From Gossypium raimondii (lineage: Eukaryota; Streptophyta; Magnoliopsida; Malvales; Malvaceae), in the NCBI RefSeq assembly GCF_025698545.1, contig NC_068567.1, positions 558,001 to 622,000 on the forward strand: a stretch of DNA of 64,000 nt, given 5' to 3'. Below the pieces are notes generated by a model. The model saw only the letters and a list, made by a program, of their open reading frames with translations, ran no database searches and had not been told where the DNA came from. This document shows positions 23,948 to 34,546 of this stretch, one piece after another. The translations under genes and the position numbers were made by a program. Each line of letters opens with the position of its first letter. Within the stretch, counting starts at the first letter, position 1.

Positions 23948-25438
23948 ATGGCGTTGAAGTTTCTGAACAAGAAAGGATGGCATACCGGTAGCTTGAGGAA
24001 CATCGAAAACGTGTGGAAAGCGGAACAAAAGCACGAGGCTGAGCAGAAGAAATTGGAAGAGCTTCGTAAGCAGATTCATGAAGAGAGGGAACGCTCTGAG
24101 TTCCGTCTTCTCCAAGAACAAGCTGGCCTTGTCCCGTAAGTCTATTTCCTTGTTTCCCCCTTTTTGTGATTCGAAAATTAGGGTTTAGGGTTTTGATTCG
24201 ATTTCAATTTTTTTAAAAATTTTGTAGGAAGCAGGAGAGGTTGGATTTTCTCTACGATTCTGGACTTGCTGTTGGGAAAGGTGCTAGTAGCTCTGCTGCT
24301 GGAGGTAGCGGAGGTGGAGGTTTCAAGGCTCTCGAAGAAGCCCTTCCGGGGTCGAAGGCGGGTACTGATGGTAATGCCAACCAGTCTTCTTCTGCGCCCG
24401 GTGCGTTGTTTGAAGACAAACCTCACTCGGCTAATGATACCTGGCGTAAGCTCCATTCAGATCCGTTGCTTATGATTCGCCAGCGCGAACAAGAAGCACT
24501 TGCTCGTATCAAGAACAACCCTGTCCAAATGGCCATGATACGCAAATCTGTATGTTATTCATCTATTCTATTGCTTTTAATGTGTGTTCTTATAGGTTTC
24601 ATTGTGAATATGATTGTACTTTTAAGTAGGAGTAGAGAACCCATTGATCTTTGAAATTACTGTTGCAATTACTAATCTCATTTTTCCGCTTTGGTTAATG
24701 GTTTAATAGGTTGTAGAGAAGAAACAAAAGGAAAAATCCCCTGATCATAAGGAACACCGTAAGAAGCATCACCGTAGTAGTTCCAAGCATCGGAAACATT
24801 CATCGTCTAAACGGCATTCATATTCTGAAGATGACACTTCTAAGGAGGACAAAAAAGATAAAAATCACCATCGCAAGAGGTCAGATTATGAGGGGCACTA
24901 TCGCAAAACAGAATCAGATTCAGAACATGAATTAAAGGAAACAGAAAGGGAAGAGAAGAGTCACCGCAGGCAGAAATATGGATATGATGATCAAGATGTT
25001 GATAAGAGGAGCCATGACAAGTCTAAGCGTGATAAATATTCTTCTCAAGCTCCACGAAGTATAGATGCAGATAAAAATCAAGAAAAAGATCGACGGTCTT
25101 ATGACCATAGAGATACTGGACCTCGGGATAACAAGCGCCGGGGTGTTTCCCATAAACTTTCTGAAGAGGAGAGAGCTGCCCGGCTTCGTGAAATGCAAGA
25201 GGATGCTGAGTTGCATGAAGAGCAAAGGTGGAAGCGGTTGAAAAAGGCCGAGGAGAATGATGCTCAGGAGGCTACACTGTCCAGCACATCTGTTGGCAAA
25301 AACTTCTTGGATGCTGCCAATAGAAGCATTTATGGTGCTGAGAAGGGTGGAAGCTCAACAATAGAAGAGAGCGTCCGTCGTAGGGCGCATTATTCACAAG
25401 GCCGTTATGAATCAGAAGGAAATGCTTTTAGACGTTGA
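23948..25438 (+). CDS. CWC25: Pre-mRNA-splicing factor CWC25 homologue
   Basis: Three exons (23948-24135, 24228-24549, 24710-25438) give 412 aa, with every junction in frame. The N-terminus carries the Cir_N domain (MALKFLNKKGWHTGS, then a charged helix to about residue 46), followed by KQERLDFLYDSG, diagnostic of CWC25. The middle has the NPVQMAMIRKS stretch. The C-terminal half is rich in Lys, His, Arg, Ser and Asp, like RS-type splicing proteins, and ends in the conserved RxARLREMQEDAELHEEQR region and an NRSIYGAEK tail. In yeast and human, CWC25 joins the spliceosome after the Prp2 step to promote the first transesterification. The nuclear role here is inferred from that homology. The nearest upstream feature is a transposon block, so it has its own promoter. 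Confidence 0.93.
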
Positions 25439-27394
25439 TGTTGTGTTTCCGATATATTCCGGTATATGTTGTTTCTAATAAATTCCGGTTTATGCTTGTT
25501 TTAGTTTATTGTTGATACTGAATTCTATTTATCTGTTCAAATTTTCAGTTCTCAGTAGGCTTCAATTAAGCAGCGAGGTTTCAGTTCTTGTTGCACTATT
25601 ACTTCGGCATGGAATGAGACGATGGTTATGGTCTCGCTGGAGATTTCAGTTTCTTTATGTCCGAAGTTTATATGAACGACTGGTATGTTACTATCCTAAT
25701 GTTCATATTATTTGATGTGATTCTATTTATATTTTATGTACACCTTGTGACTGAGTTGTGACCTCTAAAGGGATTCACATTCACAACATTTCCCTTCGAA
25801 AATCTTCTTGTATCTCTCATCAAGGTTCAAAAAAAGGAGAATTATAACTATTTGGTCACCTTGCTTTTCTGTGTTTACATGCTTTGGATTTCAGTAAAAA
25901 TACGGAGCTCTTTGTACTAAAAATCAAATTATATTTTATCATTTCTACTAAAAAATTGGGTAAATTAGACCCTATATATTAGATCAAAAAGTAAATTGAT
26001 TCTTCTACTACAAAATTGCATTCATCTCTACGGTTAAAAATTGGTCCATGTATCTCAAAATCAGGTGTACTTGGCATGCCAAGTGTGTTTAGTTATTCCA
26101 TTTATCACGTCAATTTTTAACCGTAGAAATGTATGGAATTTTTAATAGAAAGAATCAATTTATTTTTTGATCCAAACATATGGGGATTAATTTGTTTATG
26201 GTATTCTCACCTTTAGATTTTATGTTTCATCTATGCTAATACAAGTTCCAAGGATCATGACCATAAAGAAGGTTGATTTTTTTTTTTTTTTGTATATTTC
26301 AGATTATTTAGAATGCCTAATAGGTCTGGGTTTATAAGATATTCTTGAATTTGGGCTAGTTTGATCCGGTTGAATTATTAATTAATTATAAAAATGTTTT
26401 TATTTACTTTTAATGACAAATATATAAAATATCTATATTGAAATATTTTATAAAAGCGAAATGTTGAATCAGGTCAAAGGAATAAAAGACCAATCCTTTT
26501 TAAGGTACCGAAATTAGGACAAGTCTTTTCTTTATGCATTTATTTCTTTATTAATATAAGATCAAAGTCTTTTAATGATGTATATCAGCTTCCAAATTAT
26601 ATTTTTGTTTTAAATAATATTTGATTTAGCTATTATTATTTATTTTAAATACATCATTATTCATTGAAAACCTTTATTTAAATATTTTCAAAAATATTAT
26701 CTTGTTTGATTATATTCAAAAGTTTTGCCTCAATTTGAGCCTTTAATTTGGTTGTCCAATTTATTTGGACCAAATACGTGGCAGTATTTCAATCAAGAAC
26801 TATTTTTTAAAATAATAAATGAAAATTATGTTCTCGCCTAAATTTATCAAACAGTCATATCAAATATTTACAAAATAAATAAATATTTTAATATTCCAAT
26901 TTAATCAAACAAAAAATAATAATGATTCATGAATTGGATTTCCAAATTGCTTTCGGTCGACTTTTTAAAGCGAAAGTGGACCAATGATATAAGAAGAAAT
27001 GAGGAAGTTTTTCAAAAGAATAATCAAGAATATTCAAGGCCAAAATCGAGGGGACCAAATTATAAAAATAGAAAAACTAATAAACCCTTAAACAACAAAA
27101 TTGAAAAAGACAGAGAGAATCTAGCATGTCCTTTTCTTTGTCTTTCTTAAAACCGCCCCATTTTCCATGTCTCTCCTTTTCTGAGCGCTCTATCATCTCA
27201 TCCACGTGTTGATATAGTGTTGGTTCGTTGATGTATGGGTCGTGTGGCGGGTACTATGTGGTCCCCACTTTGTGATGAAATTTATACTACACACGGTCAC
27301 ATCCACGTCCCTCGTATCGTCTCGTTTACCTTTTTTTATCGTCTCTCATCTCTTGATAAATTCAAAATCTCCTCATTTTCACCTTTTTTAACAA
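25439..27394. other. Intergenic AT-rich DNA downstream of CWC25
   Basis: The first 300 bases are likely 3' UTR. Around 25900-26200 is a 'gggtaaattagaccctatatattagatcaaaaagtaaa'-type dispersed repeat, also seen near 36500, 49780 and 51080. The open frames at 25509 and 26929 lack homology or coding character and are not called as genes. Confidence 0.55.
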
Positions 27395-27888
27395 GGGTAA
27401 ACTACACCTAATGTCACTAACTATTAGTAAGTTTATATTTTTATCACCAAATTTTAAAACCTTACAAAATGATCATTGAACTATTGAATGTTTTTATTTA
27501 AGTCACCGAATTATTTAAAAGTTTTCATTTAGCGAGCTTTAAGCAACAATTCAACAATTGATATAGTGGATCAGTACTCATCGACGAGTAGAAAAGTATA
27601 CTATAGATCCAAATCGATCTAGCAGTTACTGTCAAAGATCGAAGAATAAGTTGGTTGGATTTTGATTCGAAGACTTGTGGTGTTCAAATTTGTTTCATGG
27701 AAAAAAAAATGAACTATAGAAGAGAATGGGAAGAAAAGCTTTCGATTGGTGCAGGCGATGCGAACAAAGAAGACCATACAACAACAATATTAAAATCCCA
27801 GTGACTTAAATAAAAATTTCTGAATAGTTCAATGACTTTTTGTAACTTTTTGAAGTTGAGTGACCAAAATGTAAACTTGCTAAAGTTC
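27395..27888. mobile_element. MITE with about 90-bp inverted ends, copy A
   Basis: The left end gtaaactacacctaatgtca and the right end, which reads as its complement (ttgagtgaccaaaatgtaaac...), form long inverted repeats. The central roughly 250 bp (gatatagtggatcagtactc ... gaccatacaacaac) recurs in copy B at 29563-30070, so this is a real family and not chance. Confidence 0.7.
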
Positions 27889-28941
27889 ATTTTCACACTG
27901 TACACATTTAAATAAATGATTTTGGTAATAAAATTTTATTTCGATTCAATTCTACACATTTAAATAAATACACATTTATTTTCACATTGGATTAATATAA
28001 TTATTTGTGTATACAATATATCAACGTAAATTGATGTTAATTTGATAATGTTGTTAGTGATTTATGCAAATTGAATCAAATCAAAATTTTATATATAAAA
28101 TCTCGTAAAATTAAATTTCATATATAACATTACACATTAACTTAAAGTTTAAGTATTATTTTGATAATTTTTTTAATTTTAAATAAAATTAAAAAGATCG
28201 TAGCTTTCTTTTCTCCTTTTATCATCATTTCAACTTTTGTACCTTTCAAGTTATCTTCTTCTTCTTTTTTCAAGCACACCATTAAAGGAAAAAATTGATT
28301 TTTTTAATTTCTTTTAGAAAAATAATCAAACTTTTTTTGTCAAAGAATGAGTTAAACGTTTAAAAGTATTAACATTATTTTTATTTTTTAGAATTATATT
28401 TATATTTGGAACAAAATATGGAGAATATGAGAATATTTTTTTCTTAGCTATATAAAAAGTCGATTAAGTTTTAGCTCGATTGATATGAATATTGTTGTCA
28501 ATACAGGAATGTGTGGGTTCGATGCGCTGAAGCGTATTATTTTCCAATTTATAAGTTGGGGATGAGCTATAAGTAATTCTAGCCATTATGTTAAAAAGAA
28601 CAGATATGATCAAAATTTATAATAAAATTATTCAAAATAATAATAATAATAATACCCAAAAATATTTTTTTATAAAAAAAGTTGGTAGTTCAAAAGTTTT
28701 GGTAAAGATATTTATAAGGCAAAATATTAAAGCAATTTGGAAAAAAATAGAAAAAAAATAAAGTTTGTCAATCAAAGTTGCCATTATCTAATATTTTAAA
28801 ATAAAAGTTTGCTGATATTCCCAAAATAGCCTTTTTGGTAGAGATGGGAATTAGGTGAAAGGGATGAAAGTGAAAAGAAAGAGACAACATTTAATAGATT
28901 TTAATTCTAAATTAATTTGTTAGCTTAGCTATCAATTTGAG
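27889..28941. other. AT-rich intergenic DNA
   Basis: No gene is seen. 27895-28140 shares sequence with the MITE-like element at 4166-4490. 28470-28560 carries a dispersed repeat (gctcgattgatatgaatattg) whose reverse complement recurs near 62360 and in the UGT upstream flanks. Confidence 0.5.
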
Positions 28942-29308
28942 GGTTTAATTTTGCTATTAGTATCTATACTTAGTAAATTTAATACTTGTACTTTTATTTG
29001 GTGATTTTAGTCCTTTTATTTTTCAAATTTTAAAATTTTAGTCCTCACCAAACAATATTTGTTAAATTCATTAAATAAAGTTATGTTATTTTCAAAATCT
29101 GATGCGTCAAACATATTATCACGTGTAATGTCATGTCAGCTTATTATTTTCACATATTTCTCACTAAAATTAACCAAACAAAATCAACTGCTATTATTCG
29201 GGCCAGGACTAAAATTACCAATTCAAAAATACAGGGACTAAAATTTATCAAATAAAAGTAAATCCACAACTTTCACAAAAGCATAAGGATTAATAGCATA
29301 ATTTAACC
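28942..29308. mobile_element. MITE with ggttaaattatgctattag-type ends, copy 1
   Basis: The left end ggtttaattttgctattag and the right end ctaatagcataatttaacc-type are inverted. The interior has 'agtccttttattttt' and 'gggactaaaat' on opposite arms. Related copies are at 40211-40674 and 51976-52347. Confidence 0.65.
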
Positions 29309-29562
29309 TTAGTTTGAGTGTTAAATGGTAGCCCAAATTCTATTTGAAACATATTTAAAACAAGTGGATCAAATTGTAAGCATGTAAATTTTCAGAATTA
29401 ATCTAATGATAAAGTGTTAAAGATAATTACTCTTTAAGTGGCTAATTAGTAATAAAGATTCACATGGAGGGATCTACTTATACCGGTGTAAAACTAAAGT
29501 AGCTTTATACCATTTCATAAATTTGTATGAGATTAATATTTTAACGATCTAACTGTTAAATT

Positions 29563-30070
29563 TGTAAACTACACCCAAGGTCACTAAATTATTATTAAGT
29601 TTACATTTTGATCATTCAACTTCAAAAAGTTACAAAATGTTCACTAAACTATTCGAAAGCTTTCATTTAAGTCATTGGGCTGTTAAGTTTTTTTTTATAC
29701 AAAATTCTTACTAGTAATCTCGAAGCAATAATTTGATGATGAGTACGGTGGATCAATATCTATCAATGAATAGAATAACATACCTTAGATTCAAATTGAC
29801 CAGACGATCAATATCGAAAATTGGTTAAGAAAGTTTTTTGAGTTTTGGTTCGCAATTGGGACATTTAAAGTCATTTCATAAAAAAATTAAACTATAAAAG
29901 AGAAGAAAAATAAAAGCTTTCGATTGGCACGGTCGGTACGAGCAAAAAAGGTCGTACAACAACGATTTTAACAACCCAATAACTTAAAAGAAAATTTGTT
30001 AATAATTCAATGACTATTTTATAATTTTTTGAAGTTGAATGCCCAGAACTTAAATCTACTGCCATAATTG
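29563..30070. mobile_element. MITE with long inverted ends, copy B
   Basis: Same family as 27395-27888: long terminal inverted repeats beginning gtaaactacaccca and a shared central region including aaagcttttgattgg-type sequence. It lies about 1.2 kb upstream of the BTB/TAZ start codon. Confidence 0.7.
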
Positions 30071-30199
30071 ACTATCATAAAACGATATATTGAAATATGA
30101 AATTTATCACGAGATATAAATTGTGTACTTTATTATTTAATTTTCCATAATAAAAAACCGAAATTTAATAACAATATTATTTATTTATTTATTTTATTA

Positions 30200-31267
30200 C
30201 AATTCTCTCGTCTTCTCCGCTTTGAAGTCTCATAAACCAAACTCTCTTTCTCTCCTTCTCTTTGCACTGAAACTGCGTCGTTTTTCGAAGCTCCATACAC
30301 CAATGCTCTTCTAGCAGTTCATCATCCAAAAGGTAAACAAAGTTTTAAGCTTTGCTTTGCTCTTCTTTTTAATTCCAATTTTCTTTTAAAAAATTTCATT
30401 TCATTTCTTTTAAAGATATATGTATATTTATCGATCATCATCGTTTTTCTCTATTTTTTGGGGTTTCAATTAATTTTTCTGAATATTTTAGTGAATATAT
30501 AATTTTATAATTTATTTTTGTAATATAATAATTTTCTTACAGGTTCTTCAGCTTAGAAGAAGATCGAGCAAATTTCGATTTTTTTTATTTACACAGAAGA
30601 TTTTCCGCTTTATTTATAAAGGTACGTTATTTTCCCGGAAAATAAAATATCAGTAAGAAAAAGAAAATCATACAAAGGCTTAAAACTGAAGTTATTTATT
30701 TAATTAATTTTTTCGTGAAACTCTTATTTTATTCATATTGGAATTGGGCGGTTGAGATTTTCTTATTTTAGCTCTGATTCTTTTAATCTTTTTAATCAAC
30801 TTATTATATTATGTAAATCATAAGAAAATAATACTAAGATTCATTTTACTAATTTATTCCATTTTATTATTATTATTTGATTTTTGTTCTTGTATGTTGA
30901 TTGTTTTAAAGAATATCTTAATTCGTGTAATACGATTCGAATACACGAATTATCAAGTCTTAGCCCTAATTTGATACTTTTCCTCTTTGATTCTATTAAG
31001 TTTTCTGTTTTTTCTTATTGATTTTTTTAATGTTGACTTTCCTTGTAGGATGATATTTTGACATTGAAATGGTGCAACCTTAAGATTCCATTCAAGAAAA
31101 ATTATAAATATATATTGATGAATTTTTATACATATAATCATCTTGCAAGTTCATGTTCATTAGTTTATTATAATTCGAGTTTTGTTCGTAATTTTGGTTG
31201 ATTCCTTTGTTTAAATCTACTTTTTAAGCTTATCTGTTTGATTTTTTAGTGCAGGTTGTTCTCTTTG
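30200..31267 (+). promoter_or_regulatory. Spliced 5' leader of the BTB/TAZ gene (predicted)
   Basis: A pyrimidine-rich stretch at about 30200-30330 is followed by good donor and acceptor pairs (ag|gtaaac at 30333 with acag at 30542, and aag|gtacgt at 30622 with gcag at 31254). This suggests two leader introns and translation starting in the third exon at 31268. No open frame of note is present. This is inferred from splice signals only. Confidence 0.45.
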
Positions 31268-32969
31268 ATGGCTTCACCGGTTACTGATTCGGCCGGTTTA
31301 TCACCCCTTATCGAAACCGTGTCATGGAATGCAGATGCAGTCGGTACTTTGTCTATGCCGGAAGCGGAAGCTCCGATGTCTTCTTCGGTGTTGAACAGCT
31401 GTAACATACCGAAACCGCCGCCTCTTCCGAGTAAGATTGTTACGAGAAACAAGCATCCCAAATGGCCTCCCGGGAGTTGCTTTGTCCCAAAGGAAACGAA
31501 AGATATGTGGGACAAGCTTTTCAAGGACGGTAATGGTGCGGATCTTTGCATTTTCACTGAGGATAAATCGTGTATTTTTGCTCATTCTAGTGTTCTGGTG
31601 AGTTGATCATGTTTGTTTCTAATGTTGATCGACCGGACTCGGAAACGGGAATCTGAGCATGTGTGGTAAAGTTGAAGCTATATATATAATTCTTGTTTGC
31701 AGAGTATTGCATCGCCTGTGCTCGGTTATCGTATCAGGCAATCAAAAATCAAGCATGGCATGAAATACATCCAAATCCCGGGATTACCGCACGATGCTGT
31801 TCTTGTATTCATTCGTTTTTTATATTCATCATGGTACGTTTCGAGGCTCTTTTTTGCATACTAGTTACCAGAAGTTTCAAATAGTTTCCTAGCTGTTTTA
31901 AACTTGTTAGGGTCTTTTTCCAATTTTCTTGGGTTATGCAAGTTGTAATCTGGTATACACGATTTTTTTTCAATATGGAAATTGCAGCTATGAAGAGGAA
32001 GAGCTGAAAAAGTATGCACTCCATCTATTGTTGTTGTCGCATTGTTGCTCAGTTCCGCAGTTGAAACGAGTTTGCATTTGTTATCTCGAGCAAGACTTTC
32101 TTACCACCGAAAACGTGATCGACACCCTTTTGTTAGCTCGAAAATGTGATGCACCAAGGCTCGTCCTCATTTGTGTTCGTATGGTCGTAAAGAATTTCAA
32201 ATCCGTATCTTCAACCGAAGGATGGAAATTGATGAAACGTATTTATCCAGATATTGAGCAAGAACTTGTTGAGTCCGTTGTTGAAGCGGATTCTGTATGT
32301 CGAACTCGAGCCCTTATCGTTTTTCGATTTATTGTTATATTGTTATAAGATTGACTTGTTTTAATTGCTTTCTTTTTCCCTTAGAAAAAGGAAGAGAGGC
32401 AAAGGAAAATCGAAGAGAAAAAGGTCTATACGCAATTATATGAAGCGATGGAGGCCCTTCTTCACATTTGCAAAGACGGTTGTCGAACAATTGGTCCTCG
32501 TGACAAAATGCTGAAAGGAAACCAGATTGCCTGCAATTTTCCAGCTTGTAAAGGACTCGAAGCTTTAGTCCGTCATTTCTCTGGTTGTAAGACTCGTGTT
32601 CCCGGAGGATGCGGTCATTGTAAACGCATGTGGCAACTTCTCGAACTTCATTCCCGTATGTGCAACGAACCCGATTCTTGTAAGGTTCCTCTTTGCAGGT
32701 AAGCAAACCTTCGATCAAAACTCAATTTTGTGTGTCATATGTCAATCGAAATGTTGGTTTCTTTAGAACACATCAGTGACATACACAATGTTTCAAAACC
32801 GGACCGATAGCCAATTCGAGGGGCTAAATCGTTGTTCTTTTTAATGTTTCGTAGGCATTTTAAGGAGAAAATACAGCAGCAATGCAAGAAGGATGAGACT
32901 AAATGGAAGCTATTGGTTAACAAAGTTATTGCAGCAAAAAATGGAAGCTATTTGTTCTCCTCTAGGTGA
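31268..32969 (+). CDS. BTB/POZ and TAZ zinc-finger protein (BT family)
   Basis: Five exons (31268-31597, 31703-31833, 31988-32294, 32385-32698, 32855-32969) give 398 aa with all junctions in frame. The BTB/POZ domain starts near residue 88 ([11 protein letters not shown] ... AHSSVLSIASPVL) and continues through a BACK-like helical part. The TAZ domain (about 283-375) has the Cys/His zinc ligand pattern CKDGC, CNFPAC, HFSGC, CGHC, CxxPDSC and CRHF. The C-terminus after TAZ is the calmodulin-binding region in this plant-specific family. BT proteins are CUL3 E3-ligase adaptors and transcriptional co-regulators that respond to hormones, sugar and nitrate. That role is from the family, not from this sequence. 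It converges on the interactor gene, with stop codons 498 bp apart. A truncated copy lies at 41643-42505. Confidence 0.92.
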
Positions 32970-33466
32970 TATATATATATATATATATGTATGTATATGG
33001 CATTACCATGTATTTTTAGTGGAATGGTTAATGCTTCATATAAATTACAGAAGTTTGAAAATGGGAAAACAATAATAGAAATGTTAATATGAGTTAATTA
33101 CAAAATAAATACTCTTATTTTGTTGTTCTTCCATTTTCTTTAAATGTTCCATGTTGAACTAATTTCAAGAACAGTCCTTTTATTTTCATATTTTAAAATG
33201 TACATCCAATTATTCATACCGTTATTTTTTTTGCGTGTGTTAAATTTGCTGGTGTGATATTCTGACATTGAAAGAATACTCACTTGACAAGTAACAAGAA
33301 AACGAATTTGTTATGAACTTGAATTTAACATAAAAAAATATTTAACTATGTTCATAGTTGGACCTATATTTTTAAATATGTATTTGTCACCTATGTTCGA
33401 TATAGATATCCACTCGAAGTCGAACTAATTTATGCTACATATGTCTTCTATATACCGAAGTGTTTC

Positions 33467-34515
33467 TCAGTCGTCATCTCCGAATCCGATCCGTCCATCT
33501 CTACTCAACCAGCGATCACTCAACGAAGGCAAAATGCTAAACTTGTAATTGGTTCTGAAAGTTTTAACATACGGATGATTCCATTCCGACATGAATTCTT
33601 CAACCTAAACAACCAGAAACCAAAAACAATTATAGAATCAGCTTTAAATTAATAATTGAATCAAATTCATTAAAAATTATATGTTTTTGGGGTTTAACAA
33701 ATTAAACCTGTTGATGCGAGAGTTTCCATAATGCTGCGACATCTTTGTTCCTAGCAAGCTCTTTGGCATTGCTCAACAGTGAAACGTATTCATCATACAT
33801 ACCATTCTGAATCAATAGATAATCATGGAAATCAAATGTTATGACCAAATATATATAAATATATACATACTGAAAATCCAAATTTTAAGTCGGTTTAGAT
33901 ATATATTAGATTATGTCACACCCAATGACTTAAATGAAAACTTTTGAATAATTCTGTGACCATTTTGCAACTTTTTAAAGTTGAATGACCAAAATGTAAA
34001 CTTATTAATAGTTTAGTGACATTGGGTGTAATTTACTCATAATATTCTTGACTAGCATGTAAATTTATTAATCATGGCGGATTAGATTTCCAAGTGGCCC
34101 TAAGTGATCGAATAACAATAACAAAAATTCATATCATCACTTTAACAACAGCAAACCAACAGTATTATCAATCTAAGCCTACTAACAATAAAATAAAAAT
34201 AGATAAATCACATCATGCCGAATCAAAATATAGGTATCGAATTATAAATTTCAACATAAAAAAGGGACTAAAACCATGATTAAATAAAAGTTAAAATTTG
34301 TGTTTACCATTTCAACAAAGGTTTGCCTCAGTTTCGAAATGCAATATTGGGCTGCTTCTTTTTGCTTCAACATCTCTCGTCGTTGATCATAGTAAACAAA
34401 CACCTCTTCTTTCATAGGAATAAGTTCTTTCTCCAAACCTTCAATGGTTGATTTCACTTCATGTTGCTCGATTCTTAGTTCTAGTGATATTTTTCTTAAC
34501 GATCTACGCATGTGA

Positions 34516-34546
<31 letters not shown>

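Noticed and set aside
26929-27150. A 73-codon + strand frame rich in Asn/Lys
   Set aside because: Composition follows the AT-rich DNA. No homology is recognised and there are no splice or promoter signals.
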